Shown: positions 1 to 8,630 of the stretch, one piece after another
Layout: the number at the start of each line of letters is the position of its first letter
Numbering within the stretch: the stretch's first letter is position 1
Origin: Burkholderiales bacterium
GTDB lineage: Bacteria; Pseudomonadota; Gammaproteobacteria; Burkholderiales; Burkholderiaceae_C
Assembly: GCA_021414305.1 (NCBI GenBank)
Contig: JAIOOS010000027.1
Span: 1 to 64,000 of the forward strand
Reading direction: 5' to 3'
DNA length: 64,000 nt
Program-made: the position numbers and the translations under genes
The notes under the pieces: generated by a model
What the model was told of the DNA's origin: nothing
Seen by the model: only the letters and a program-made list of their open reading frames with translations
Database searches by the model: none

Positions 1-270
1 GCGGGCAGCTTTCGCGCGGCGGGCCTCTTTCGGATCCAGCTGCAGCGGGCGATAGACCTCCACTCGGTCGCCGTCCTGCAGCCGGGTATCGGGCTTCACC
101 CGCTTGCCGAAAATTCCGAGGGGCGCATCCGTCCCGATTTCAGGATGGGATCCGGCCAGGCCGCTCGCACGCAGCGCGTCGATTGCGGCAGCCCCTTCGT
201 CGAGCAGGACCTCGACGATGTCCTGCCGGGCCGGCGTAGCGCAGACGACCTCAATCCGCAGCCGGGCCAT
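1..270 (-). CDS. rnfH: RnfH-family ubiquitin-like protein (3' end cut by window edge)
   Basis: Small beta-grasp protein of the RnfH/ThiS-like superfamily. The molecular role is not settled; in most proteobacteria it is encoded beside the ratA gene. Ninety codons are visible, starting at an ATG (268-270) and open to the window edge. Family signatures are a short N-terminal strand reading [12 protein letters not shown], the segment LGIFGKRVKP, and the C-terminal RVEVYRPL followed by DPKEARR. Usual family length is about 90-110 residues, so little is missing. The start lies 20 bases inside the end of ratA, so the pair is almost certainly co-transcribed and translationally coupled. Confidence 0.88.
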   Translation of the reverse strand, partial: MARLRIEVVCATPARQDIVEVLLDEGAAAIDALRASGLAGSHPEIGTDAPLGIFGKRVKPDTRLQDGDRVEVYRPLQLDPKEARRAKAAR

Positions 271-694
271 ACACCGCCTCCGCCCTGCGTATGAACGCGT
301 CGACCATCGTGTTCGCGATGTGGTCGAAGAGCGATTCCAGCACCCGGCCCAGTACGCCGCCCGCGAGCTCGTAGGCCATCGAATATTCGATCTTCGCCGC
401 GTGGGGGCCGAGCGCGTGGAACCGCCACGATGCGCGGAATCTCCGGAACGGGCCCGCGACCAGTTCCAGTTCGATGGATGTCCCCGGCCGGTTCAGGTTG
501 CGGGTGGTGAAGGACTGGTTGATGCCTTTCAGCCCGACCGAGAGCTCCGCGAGGGTGATGTCGCCGTTGCGCTCGATCACCCGGCTGGAGCGGCACCAAG
601 GCAGGAACTGCGGGTACGCCTCGATGTCCTCGACCAGGGCGTACATGGCCTCTGCGCCGTACCCGACCAGCGCGGAACGGGTGATCGTGTTCAT
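251..694 (-). CDS. ratA: RatA-type START/Coq10 domain protein
   Basis: Polyketide-cyclase/START-like fold protein of 147 residues, the normal family length. The E. coli homologue RatA was described as a toxin that binds 50S subunits and blocks 70S formation; eukaryotic relatives (Coq10) bind ubiquinone, so the physiological role is debated. Recognisable segments are the N-terminal [17 protein letters not shown] and the C-terminal [23 protein letters not shown]. It is divergent from smpB with 47 bases between the two starts and overlaps rnfH downstream. This ratA-rnfH / smpB arrangement is common in proteobacteria and supports the identification. Confidence 0.92.
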   Translation of the reverse strand: MNTITRSALVGYGAEAMYALVEDIEAYPQFLPWCRSSRVIERNGDITLAELSVGLKGINQSFTTRNLNRPGTSIELELVAGPFRRFRASWRFHALGPHAAKIEYSMAYELAGGVLGRVLESLFDHIANTMVDAFIRRAEAVYGPAAD

Positions 695-699
695 GCTGC

Positions 700-705
700 T
701 ACAAT
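700..705 (+). promoter_or_regulatory. Candidate -10 element for smpB
   Basis: The hexamer TACAAT lies 36 bases upstream of the smpB ATG in the 47-base gap between ratA and smpB. AT-rich hexamers are rare in this GC-rich DNA. No good -35 hexamer is visible at 16-18 bases upstream, so the call rests on the -10 alone. Confidence 0.35.
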
Positions 706-741
706 CCCCGCCGCGCCCGTCATCCCCACGCGCATCCCCCC

Positions 742-1185
742 ATGTCCATAGTCCAGAACCGGAAGGCGTTTCACGATTACTTCGTCGAGGAGCGCTTCGA
801 GGCGGGGCTCATGCTCGAAGGCTGGGAGGTCAAGGCGATTCGCGCGGGGCGCGCGCAGATCACCGAGGCCTACGTGGTGGTCAGGAACGATGCGCTCTGG
901 CTCCTGGGCGCGCACATCAGCGCACTGCCCACCGCGTCCACCCACGTGAACCCGGACCCCACCCGCACCCGCAAGCTCCTGATGCACGCCGAGGAAATCC
1001 GCAAGCTGGTCGGCAAGGTCGAGCAGCGCGGGTACACGCTGATCCCGATCGACCTGCACTACAAGGCGGGACGCATCAAGCTGGAGATCGGCCTGGCCAA
1101 GGGCAAGCAGCATCACGACAAGCGGGCCGTCGAGCGCGACAAGCAGTGGCAGCGGGACAAGCAAAGGCTGCTCCGCGCCCGCTGA
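742..1185 (+). CDS. smpB: SsrA-binding protein SmpB
   Basis: Binds tmRNA and delivers it to ribosomes stalled on mRNAs without a stop codon (trans-translation, cytoplasm). The 147 residues match the family length (about 145-160). Family features in order are [18 protein letters not shown], the core [19 protein letters not shown], the segment [14 protein letters not shown], and the lysine/arginine-rich C-terminal tail ([19 protein letters not shown]) that folds in the decoding centre. The start is the only ATG near the N-terminus that fits the family. It converges with ppsA, with only 11 bases between the stop codons. Confidence 0.97.
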   Translation: MSIVQNRKAFHDYFVEERFEAGLMLEGWEVKAIRAGRAQITEAYVVVRNDALWLLGAHISALPTASTHVNPDPTRTRKLLMHAEEIRKLVGKVEQRGYTLIPIDLHYKAGRIKLEIGLAKGKQHHDKRAVERDKQWQRDKQRLLRAR

Positions 1186-1196
1186 CGGCGCTTGGC

Positions 1197-3626
1197 TCAG
1201 CCCACCGCCCTGCGCGCCGCGCCGCCCGGCGCCGGAGCCGGTTCGGCCAGCGACATCCAGGTGGACACGACGGTGTCCGGGTTCAGCGAAAGGCTGCCGA
1301 TGCCCTCGTCCATCAGCCAGCGCGCGAAGTCCGGGTGGTCCGAAGGCCCCTGGCCGCAGATGCCGACGTACTTGCCCTGCTTGATGCACGCACGGATCGC
1401 AAGGCGCAGCATCGCCAGCACGGCCGGGTCGCGCTCGTCGAATGAACCCGCCACCAGGCCCGAATCGCGATCGAGGCCCAGGGTCAGCTGTGTGAGGTCG
1501 TTGGACCCGATGGAGAACCCGTCGAAATAGCCGAGGAACTCGTCGGCGAGGATGGCGTTGGACGGCAACTCGCACATCATGATGAGGCGCAGGCCGTTTT
1601 CGCCGCGCTTCAGCCCGTTGGCCGCAAGCAGGTCGATCGTCTGCCGGCACTCGCCGAGCGTGCGCACGAAGGGCACCATGATCTCGACGTTCGTGAGCCC
1701 CAGTTCGTCCCTGACCTTGCGCATCGCCTCGCACTCGAGCTCGAAGCATTCGCGGAAGTCCCGGGCGATGTAGCGCGATGCGCCGCGGAACCCGAGCATC
1801 GGGTTTTCCTCATCAGGCTCGTAGCGCTCCCCGCCCAGCAGCTTCTTGTATTCGTTCGACTTGAAGTCGGACAGCCTGACGATGACCGGCTTCGGCCAGA
1901 ATGCGGCGGCGATGGTCGCCACGCCCTCGACCACCTTCTCGCGGAAGAATGCTTTGGGATCGGCGTAGCCGTAAGCGGCCTCTTCCACCTTCGCTTTGAG
2001 GTCGGCCGGAAGGTCCGGGTACTCGACGCACGCGCGCGGATGCACCGCAATGATGTTGTTGATGATGAACTCGAGCCGGGCCAGGCCGACGCCCGAATTC
2101 GGCATCTGTGCGAAGTCGAACGCGAGCTGCGGGTTGCCGACGTTCATCATCATCTTCACCGGCGAGTACGGCAGCTCGACCCGCAGCACGTCGGTGACCT
2201 CGGTCTCGAGCAGGCCGTCGTAGACGTAGCCGGTGTCGCCCTCCGAGCACGCCACCGTGACCAGCGCGCCCTCCTTCAGCAACTCGGTCGCGTTGCCGCA
2301 GCCCACCACCGCCGGGATGCCGAGCTCGCGGGCGATGATCGCCGCGTGGCAGGTGCGGCCGCCGCGGTTGGTGATGATCGCCGCGGCGCGCTTCATCACC
2401 GGCTCCCAGTTCGGATCGGTCATGTCGGTGACGAGCACGTCGCCGGCCTGCACCCGGTCCATGTCGGCGACCGAATCGACCAGGCGGACCGGCCCGGTGC
2501 CGATCTTCTGGCCGATCGCCCGGCCCTCGACCAGCACCGTGCCGGTGCCCTTGAGCGCGTAGCGCTGCTCGACCTTGCCCTCGCTCTGGCTCTTCACCGT
2601 CTCCGGCCGGGCCTGCAGGATGTAGAGCTTGCCGTCGATGCCGTCCTTGCCCCACTCGATGTCCATCGCCCGGCCGTAGTGCTTCTCGATCACCAGGGCG
2701 TAGCGGGCCAGCTCCATCACGTCGGCGTCGCTGAGCGAATAGCGGTTGCGCTGCTCGGTCGCGGTGTCCTGGGTCGTCACCAGCTTGCCGTGCGCCGCGT
2801 GTTCCTCGGCCGAAGCGAAGCCCATGCGGATCAGCTTGGAGCCGAGGTTGCGGCGGATGATCGCCTGCTTGCCGTTGCGCAGCGCCGGCTTGTGGACGTA
2901 GAACTCGTCCGGGTTCACTGCCCCCTGCACCACGGTCTCGCCGAGGCCGTAGCTCGAGGTGACGAAGACCACGTCGGTGAAGCCGCTCTCGGTGTCGATC
3001 GTGAACATCACGCCGGCGGCGCCGAGGTCGCTGCGCACCATGCGCTGCACCCCTGCCGAGAGCGCGACGTCGTTGTGCGCGTAGCCCTTGTGCACCCGGT
3101 AGCTGATCGCCCGGTCGTTGTAGAGGCTGGCGAAGACCTCGCGCATCTTCGCCAGGATCTCGTCGATGCCCGAGACGTTGAGAAAGGTCTCCTGCTGGCC
3201 GGCGAACGAGGCGTCGGGCATGTCCTCGGCGGTGGCCGACGAGCGGACCGCGAAGGTCGCGCCCGGGCTCTCGGCCGCGAGTCGCTCGTACTCGGTGCGG
3301 ATCGCCACCTCGAGCGCCGGCGGGAACGGCTGCTGCTCGATCCAGCCGCGAATCTCGGCGCCGGCCTCGGCCAGGGCGCGCACGTCGTCGGTGTCGAGGC
3401 GGGCGAGGCGTTCGCCGATCCGCCTGGCCAGGTTGCCTTCGGCCAGGAACTGGCGGAAGGCATGCGAGGTGGTCGCGAAGCCGCCGGGCACGCGCACGCC
3501 CGACTGGCTGAGCTGGCTGATCATTTCGCCGAGGGATGCGTTCTTGCCGCCGACCGCCTCGACATCGGTCATTCTCAGGTGTTCGAAGCGGGCGACGAGG
3601 GCGGACGCCAGGTGGGTTGATGACAT
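1197..3626 (-). CDS. ppsA: Phosphoenolpyruvate synthase (pyruvate, water dikinase)
   Basis: Converts pyruvate, ATP and water to phosphoenolpyruvate, AMP and phosphate, a gluconeogenic step in the cytoplasm. With the start at ATG 3624-3626 the protein has 809 residues (E. coli PpsA has 792). Domains in order: N-terminal PEP/pyruvate-binding ATP-grasp domain (about residues 15-345, with [11 protein letters not shown] and [19 protein letters not shown]), the swivelling phosphohistidine domain ([14 protein letters not shown], His at about 427), and the C-terminal PEP-utilising TIM barrel with the terminal Cys in [11 protein letters not shown]. The frame stays open upstream to 4391, but that part is antisense to ppsR. 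PpsA is a known target of PpsR, encoded divergently next door. Confidence 0.96.
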   Translation of the reverse strand: MSSTHLASALVARFEHLRMTDVEAVGGKNASLGEMISQLSQSGVRVPGGFATTSHAFRQFLAEGNLARRIGERLARLDTDDVRALAEAGAEIRGWIEQQPFPPALEVAIRTEYERLAAESPGATFAVRSSATAEDMPDASFAGQQETFLNVSGIDEILAKMREVFASLYNDRAISYRVHKGYAHNDVALSAGVQRMVRSDLGAAGVMFTIDTESGFTDVVFVTSSYGLGETVVQGAVNPDEFYVHKPALRNGKQAIIRRNLGSKLIRMGFASAEEHAAHGKLVTTQDTATEQRNRYSLSDADVMELARYALVIEKHYGRAMDIEWGKDGIDGKLYILQARPETVKSQSEGKVEQRYALKGTGTVLVEGRAIGQKIGTGPVRLVDSVADMDRVQAGDVLVTDMTDPNWEPVMKRAAAIITNRGGRTCHAAIIARELGIPAVVGCGNATELLKEGALVTVACSEGDTGYVYDGLLETEVTDVLRVELPYSPVKMMMNVGNPQLAFDFAQMPNSGVGLARLEFIINNIIAVHPRACVEYPDLPADLKAKVEEAAYGYADPKAFFREKVVEGVATIAAAFWPKPVIVRLSDFKSNEYKKLLGGERYEPDEENPMLGFRGASRYIARDFRECFELECEAMRKVRDELGLTNVEIMVPFVRTLGECRQTIDLLAANGLKRGENGLRLIMMCELPSNAILADEFLGYFDGFSIGSNDLTQLTLGLDRDSGLVAGSFDERDPAVLAMLRLAIRACIKQGKYVGICGQGPSDHPDFARWLMDEGIGSLSLNPDTVVSTWMSLAEPAPAPGGAARRAVG

Positions 3627-3721
3627 GGGAACACTCGAAGGTCGTGAAAAACCGGTGCGTCCGGGGCCGCAGCGAGACTTCCCACGCGCGGCCATCGACC
3701 GCGGCTCGCGCGCCTCGACCT

Positions 3722-3738
3722 CGCGACCGGGGGTCGCG
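3722..3738. promoter_or_regulatory. Perfect inverted repeat in the ppsA-ppsR divergent spacer
   Basis: CGCGACC, three G, then GGTCGCG form a perfect 7-base inverted repeat. It lies 96 bases upstream of ppsA and 124 bases upstream of ppsR. It could be an operator half-site pair or simply a GC-rich hairpin. The rest of the spacer (3627-3861) shows no convincing -10/-35 pair. Confidence 0.25.
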
Positions 3739-3861
3739 GGGGAGCGCAGCGGAGGCGGGAGGCAGGACGCATGAGCGGAGCGGAACCCAGGGGAAGCGTT
3801 CTTCGATTCTACGAGCCGGCCGGCCCGCGACGTGTCGGCCGCGGCCCCGGAACACGGTGTC

Positions 3862-4737
3862 ATGATCGCCGACATGAGCGATGCCTCCCTGCCCCCGACC
3901 GACCCCGCCACGACCGGCCTGCGCTGCACGGTGTTCTTCGTCTCCGACGGCACCGGCATCACCGCCGAGACCTTCGGCAACTCGATCCTGTCGCAATTCG
4001 CGATCAAGCCGCGCCACGTTCGCCGGCCGTTCATCGACTCGACCGACAAGGCGCACCAGGTGGTGCGGGAGATCAACCACACCGCCGAGGTCGAGGGCCG
4101 GCGGCCGGTGGTCTTCGTCACGCTCGTCAATCCGGAGATCCTGGCGGTGGTGAAGGAGCGCTCGCACGGGCTGGTGATGGACATGTTCAACACCTTCATC
4201 GAGCCGCTCGAGGCCGAGTTCGGCATCACCTCGAACCACCGGATCGGGCGCTTTTCGGATGTCTCCACCAGCCAGGAGTACACCGACCGGATCGAGGCGA
4301 TCAACTTCGCCCTCGCCCACGACGATGGCCAGTCGACCAAGAGCCTGGCCGAGGCCGACGTCATCCTGGTCGGCGTGAGCCGCAGCGGCAAGACCCCGAC
4401 CTCGCTCTACCTGGCGATGCAGCACGGCATCAAGGCGGCGAACTACCCGCTGATTCCCGAGGACTTCGAGCGCGGCCGGATCCCCGACTCGCTCGCCTCG
4501 TTCAAGGCGAAATGTTTCGGCCTGACCATCGACCCCGACCGGCTGGCGCGGATCCGCAACGAGCGGCGGCCGAACAGCAAGTACGCCTCGATCGAGAACT
4601 GCCGCTGGGAAGTGAAGGCCGGCGAGACGATGATGAAGAAGGAGGGCATCGCCTGGCTCTCGTCGACGCACAAGTCGATCGAGGAGATCGCGACCACGAT
4701 CCTGCGCGACCTCCGCCCGGACCGCCTGATGTATTGA
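3862..4737 (+). CDS. ppsR: PEP synthase regulatory protein (bifunctional kinase/pyrophosphorylase)
   Basis: ADP-dependent kinase and phosphate-dependent phosphorylase of the DUF299 family that inactivates and reactivates PEP synthase by modifying a threonine beside its catalytic histidine. Key features are the N-terminal [16 protein letters not shown], the P-loop GVSRSGKT at about residues 171-178 followed by PTSLYLAMQ, and the C-terminal [18 protein letters not shown] and SIEEIA. The ATG at 3862 gives 291 residues, slightly longer than E. coli (277). A GTG at 3832 and an ATG at 3874 are in-frame alternatives. The divergent ppsA is its substrate enzyme. The next gene follows after 10 bases. 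Confidence 0.94.
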   Translation: MIADMSDASLPPTDPATTGLRCTVFFVSDGTGITAETFGNSILSQFAIKPRHVRRPFIDSTDKAHQVVREINHTAEVEGRRPVVFVTLVNPEILAVVKERSHGLVMDMFNTFIEPLEAEFGITSNHRIGRFSDVSTSQEYTDRIEAINFALAHDDGQSTKSLAEADVILVGVSRSGKTPTSLYLAMQHGIKAANYPLIPEDFERGRIPDSLASFKAKCFGLTIDPDRLARIRNERRPNSKYASIENCRWEVKAGETMMKKEGIAWLSSTHKSIEEIATTILRDLRPDRLMY

Positions 4738-4747
4738 GGCGCCGCCG

Positions 4748-5920
4748 ATGGAGCAGACCGAACCCGGCACCGCGCCCGAGTCGGCCCTCGAGTCGGCCCG
4801 GCGCCTGTTCTTCGAAGGGCTCGCCGCGCTCCAGGCGGGGCGCCTCGAGGACGCCGAGCGCGCCTTCCTCGCTTCGCTCGAGGCGGTGCCCGGACGACCC
4901 TCGACCCTGCTCAACCTGGCGACGACGCGCCTCAGGATGCACCGCCCGGTCGAGGCGATCGCCGCCGTCGACGCAGTGCTCGCCGCCCAGCCCGGCGACG
5001 TCGACGCGCTCGCGGTTCGCGCCATGTCGCTGGCCCGGCTCGGCCTGCAGGAGCAGGCGCTCGCCGCCTACGACCGCGTGCTCGAGGCCGATCCGCACCT
5101 GGCCGAGATGTGGAGCCAGCGCGGCAGCCTGCTGCGCGAGATGGGCCGGCTCGACGAGGCCGCCCAGGCCTACGAGCAGGCGCGGGCGCGCGGCGACGAC
5201 AACGCATTGACCGGCTACTTCCTCGCCGCGGTCGCCCGCGGCGAGACTCCGCTCGCGGCGCCGCCGCGCTACATCGAGAGCCTGTTCGACGACTACGCGA
5301 TCGAGTTCGACCAGCACCTCGTCGGCGTGCTCGGCTACCGTGCGCATGCCACCCTCGTCGAGAACATGCCGGAGCGCGCCACCCGCCGCTTCGCGTCGGC
5401 GCTCGACCTCGGCTGCGGCACGGGCCTGTGCGGTCCGCTCGTCAAGCCGCATGCCACCCGCCTGGTCGGCGTCGACCTGGCGAGCCGCATGCTCGAGCAG
5501 GCGCGCGCGCTCGGGGTCTACGACGAGCTCGTGCATGCCGAGTTGATCGCCTGGCTGGCGGCGAACCGCGAGCGCTTCGACCTCATCGTCTCGGCCGACG
5601 TGTTGATCTACATCGGCGACCTCGAGCCGCTGTTCGCCGGGGCGCGGCGGGCGCTCGCGCCCGGCGGCATGTTCTGCTTCAGCATCGAGCTCGGCGCCGG
5701 CAGCGACGACGGCGCGAGCTTCACGCTGCAGCCCAGCCTGCGCTACACCCACGCCGAGCGCTACATCGCCGAGCTCGCAACGCGGCACGGCTTCGCCACC
5801 CTCCGCGCGCTGCGTGCGCCGATCCGCGAGGACCAGAAGCAGAGCGTGGCCGGCGCCTACTTCTACCTGAGCGTCGGCGAGGCCGCGGGCGAGGCGGCGC
5901 CGCCGGTCGGGCGGATGTAA
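4748..5920 (+). CDS. TPR-repeat SAM-dependent methyltransferase
   Basis: Two-part protein of 390 residues. Residues 17-150 are tetratricopeptide repeats (for example AGRLEDAERAFLASLEAVPG and YDRVLEADPHLAEMW). Residues about 195-370 are a class I methyltransferase with motif I LDLGCGTGLCGP at 219-230, an acidic strand-2 end in LVGVDLAS, and FDLIVSADVLIYIGDL. The substrate is unknown. TPR-methyltransferase fusions of this kind are common in proteobacteria and are presumed to modify a protein or small-molecule partner recruited by the repeats. It starts 10 bases after ppsR and so is probably co-transcribed with it. No signal peptide, so cytoplasmic. Confidence 0.85.
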   Translation: MEQTEPGTAPESALESARRLFFEGLAALQAGRLEDAERAFLASLEAVPGRPSTLLNLATTRLRMHRPVEAIAAVDAVLAAQPGDVDALAVRAMSLARLGLQEQALAAYDRVLEADPHLAEMWSQRGSLLREMGRLDEAAQAYEQARARGDDNALTGYFLAAVARGETPLAAPPRYIESLFDDYAIEFDQHLVGVLGYRAHATLVENMPERATRRFASALDLGCGTGLCGPLVKPHATRLVGVDLASRMLEQARALGVYDELVHAELIAWLAANRERFDLIVSADVLIYIGDLEPLFAGARRALAPGGMFCFSIELGAGSDDGASFTLQPSLRYTHAERYIAELATRHGFATLRALRAPIREDQKQSVAGAYFYLSVGEAAGEAAPPVGRM

Positions 5921-5991
5921 CGCGAAGCCTGTTCAGGGGGCGGGCTTCACGGCATCATCCGCCCCGAAGAACAAATGGGAGGCGGGCCGTG

Positions 5992-6339
5992 ATGCTCGTT
6001 CGCGAGTTGTTGCCCTTGGGGCGGATCGGGCGTGGCGGCTTCTGGCTGCGCCACCTGCTGGTCCTGCCGGCGGCGCTGTTCCTGTGCATCGGCGCCGAGC
6101 AGATCGTCGGCCGGCCGCTCGGCCTCGTCGCCGCCCTGGCGACGACGCTCTTCCTGGTCTCCACCTGGGGCCGGCGCCTGCACGACCGCGGCCGCTCCGC
6201 CTGGTGGTTGCTGCTCGCGGCGCTGCCGGTGCTGGGCGCGCTGATCCTGACCGTCGAGTGCGCCTTTCTCGGCTCGCGCCCGGGCGCCGAGCGCTTCGGT
6301 ACTTCGCCCGGCTTTCGCGCCGACTACGTCACCGTCTGA
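5992..6339 (+). CDS. DUF805 family membrane protein
   Basis: Short integral membrane protein of 115 residues with three hydrophobic segments (about residues 19-37, 43-58 and 70-92). The N-terminal GRIGRGGFWLR, the RRLHDRGRSAWWLLL motif and the C-terminal PGAERFGTSP match the DUF805 consensus. Function is unknown; DUF805 proteins are small inner-membrane proteins often found in envelope contexts. A GGGAGG element 10 bases upstream supports the ATG at 5992, though a GTG immediately before it is in frame. It sits 71 bases after the TPR-methyltransferase and 17 bases before the FAD/methyltransferase gene. Confidence 0.82.
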   Translation: MLVRELLPLGRIGRGGFWLRHLLVLPAALFLCIGAEQIVGRPLGLVAALATTLFLVSTWGRRLHDRGRSAWWLLLAALPVLGALILTVECAFLGSRPGAERFGTSPGFRADYVTV

Positions 6340-6356
6340 GCCTGCTGGAGACCGCC

Positions 6357-8630
6357 TTGAGCAACCACCACATCGTCAACGACATCACCCAGCTCAACCC
6401 GGTCCGGGTGATGGCGATCGTCGCCCCGAGCTCGGTGGAAGACGTGCAGGAGGCGCTGCGCCGCACCACCGGGCCGGTCTCGGTCGGCGGCGGCCGCTTC
6501 AGCATGGGCGGGCAGACGGCGAGCCCGGGGAGCCTGCACTTCGACATGCGCACCCTCAACAAGATCGTCTGGTTCTCGTCCGAGGACAAGGTGATCCGGG
6601 TTCAGGCGGGCGTGCGCTGGTGCGACATCCAGCGCTTTGTCGATCCGCACGGCCTGGCGGTGAAGATCATGCAGACCTACGCCAACTTCACCGTCGGCGG
6701 CGCGCTCAGCGTCAACTGCCACGGCCGCTACGTCGGCCTCGGCCCGCTGGTGCTTTCGGTGCGCAGCCTGAAGCTCGCGCTGCACGACGGCAGCGTCGTC
6801 GAGGCCAGCCGCACGCAGCATGACGACCTCTTCTTCGGCGCGATCGGCGGCTACGGCGCGCTCGGCGTCGTGGTGGAGGTCGAGCTCGACCTGGCCGAGA
6901 ACAGAAGAGTGAAACGAACCGATGCGGTGATGCCGCTCGGTCAGTACTGGGCGCACTTCCGCAACACCGTGCGCAACAATCCGAAAGCGGTGTTTCACAA
7001 CGCCGACCTGTACGCGCCTCACTACAAGACGGTGCGCTCGGTCACCTGGGTCGAGACCGAAGAGGCGGCGACCACCGCGACCCGGCTGCAGCCGCAGGCG
7101 CGCTCGTATCCGCTGCACCAGTATTTCCTCTGGGCGATCTCGGAAACGCCGTTCGGCAAGGAGCGGCGGGAAAAGCTGATCGATCCCCTGCTCTACCTCG
7201 GCAAGAAGGTGCACTGGCGCAACTTCGAGGCCGGCTACGACGTCGCCGAGCTCGAGCCGCCGAGCCGGAGCAACCGCACCTACGTGCTGCAGGAGTACTT
7301 CGTTCCGGTCGAGCAGCTCGAGACCTTCGTGCCGCGGATGCAGGAGATCCTGCGCCGGCATCGCGTCAACGCGCTCAACATCTCGATCCGGCATGCGATG
7401 CCCGACACCGAGACCATGCTCAACTGGGCGCCGCGCGAGACCTTTGCCTTCGTGCTGTATCACAAGCAGCGCACGCGCGAGAACGCGAAGAGCCGGGTCG
7501 GCGTCTGGACGCGCGAGCTGATCGACGCGGTGCTTGAGGTCGGCGGCACCTGGTACCTGCCGTACCAGCCGCACGCGACGGTCGAGCAGTTCCATCGCGG
7601 CTATCCGCGCGCGAAGGACTTCTTCGCGCTGAAGTGGGAGGTCGATCCCGACTTCCGCTTCACCAACTCGCTCTGGGACAAGTACTACCGCGCCTGGCTC
7701 GACCGCTCCCGGCCCGAGCCCGCGGTGCAGCATCCGAGCGAGTTCCACCGCGTCTTCGCCGACGTCGGCCTCTCCGACGCGTTCTACCGCTTCCTGCAGA
7801 CCGTCTTTCGCACCGTTCCCGAAGACCGCTTCCATCACCTCATCAACGATGCCTGCAAGCGCCATCGCGACGAGGAAAGCGTCTACCGCTACGTGCAGCA
7901 GGAGCTGCGCGGCATCAAACCGTTCCTCGCCGACCTGCGCTACACCGTCCCTTCGCTGTTCAAGCAGAAGAACGAGATGGTCGCGCAGACGCTGGCGGTG
8001 CTCGGCTCGCGCCGGCGCTTCGACGGCTACGTCGAAATCGGCTCGAAGGCCCGCTACTTCACGAGCCTGGCGAAGAAGCTCGACCTCGAGGGTCCCTGCT
8101 ACTTCGTCGACGAGCGGGCGCCCGGCTTTTCCGCGGCCGACATCCTCGAGCGCGGCAGTGTCGCCAAGCAGGGAGTGCACGTGCCGCTGCAGGACTACGA
8201 GCCGATCGCCGCGTCGGCGATCGCCGACGCCAGCGTCGACCTCGTGACCTGCTACGTCGGCCTGCACCACATGACCGCCGAGCGCCTGAAGCCCTTCCTC
8301 GATTCGGTCGCACGCGTGCTCCGGCCGGGCGGCGCCTTCATCGTCCGCGATCACGACGTCACTTCGGAAGAGCTGCGCGCGATCGTCTCGCTGGCGCACA
8401 CCGTGTTCAACGCCGGGCTCGGCGAGACCTGGGAAACCAACCAGGCCGAGCTGCGCTTCTTCGAACCGGGCGAGACCTGGGTGCGCCGCCTGCACGAGGC
8501 CGGCTTCGACGACCGCGGCCACCGCCTGTTGCAGGACAACGATCCGACGCAGAACGCGCTGTTCTGCTTCGAGAAGCGGGGCGCGGTCACGGCCGCCGCC
8601 GCCAGCCGCGACCCCGCCGTGTCTGCATGA
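6357..8630 (+). CDS. FAD-linked oxidase fused to a C-terminal methyltransferase domain
   Basis: Protein of 757 residues with two catalytic-looking parts. Residues about 15-185 are a PCMH/VAO-type FAD-binding domain (VSVGGGRFSMGGQ at 42-53, GGALSVNCHGR at 114-124, GAIGGYGALGVVVEVEL), followed by a long C-cap with NALNISIRH and a DFRFTNSLWDKYY segment near residue 440, as in sugar-lactone oxidase/DprE1-like oxidoreductases. From about residue 555 a Rossmann methyltransferase-like domain follows (YVEIGSKARYF, DLVTCYVGLHHM, VLRPGGAFIVRDHD); its motif I is atypical. The start is a TTG with GGAG seven bases upstream; longer frames only overlap the DUF805 gene. It overlaps the next gene by four bases (ATGA). 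The substrate is unknown. Confidence 0.85.
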   Translation: MSNHHIVNDITQLNPVRVMAIVAPSSVEDVQEALRRTTGPVSVGGGRFSMGGQTASPGSLHFDMRTLNKIVWFSSEDKVIRVQAGVRWCDIQRFVDPHGLAVKIMQTYANFTVGGALSVNCHGRYVGLGPLVLSVRSLKLALHDGSVVEASRTQHDDLFFGAIGGYGALGVVVEVELDLAENRRVKRTDAVMPLGQYWAHFRNTVRNNPKAVFHNADLYAPHYKTVRSVTWVETEEAATTATRLQPQARSYPLHQYFLWAISETPFGKERREKLIDPLLYLGKKVHWRNFEAGYDVAELEPPSRSNRTYVLQEYFVPVEQLETFVPRMQEILRRHRVNALNISIRHAMPDTETMLNWAPRETFAFVLYHKQRTRENAKSRVGVWTRELIDAVLEVGGTWYLPYQPHATVEQFHRGYPRAKDFFALKWEVDPDFRFTNSLWDKYYRAWLDRSRPEPAVQHPSEFHRVFADVGLSDAFYRFLQTVFRTVPEDRFHHLINDACKRHRDEESVYRYVQQELRGIKPFLADLRYTVPSLFKQKNEMVAQTLAVLGSRRRFDGYVEIGSKARYFTSLAKKLDLEGPCYFVDERAPGFSAADILERGSVAKQGVHVPLQDYEPIAASAIADASVDLVTCYVGLHHMTAERLKPFLDSVARVLRPGGAFIVRDHDVTSEELRAIVSLAHTVFNAGLGETWETNQAELRFFEPGETWVRRLHEAGFDDRGHRLLQDNDPTQNALFCFEKRGAVTAAAASRDPAVSA

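Noticed and set aside
1197-4391. ppsA extended upstream to 1064 residues
   Set aside because: The extra 255 residues lie antisense to ppsR and match nothing in the family; the conserved N-terminus begins at ATG 3624-3626.
1813-5025. 1070-residue minus-strand open frame across ppsA and ppsR
   Set aside because: Out of frame with ppsA and antisense to ppsR; composition is the Arg/Pro/Ala-rich pattern of high-GC shadow frames, with no conserved motif.
6084-8630. Extended start of the FAD oxidase frame at 6084
   Set aside because: The added part is a shifted reading of the DUF805 gene; a TTG with GGAG at 6357 fits the family start.
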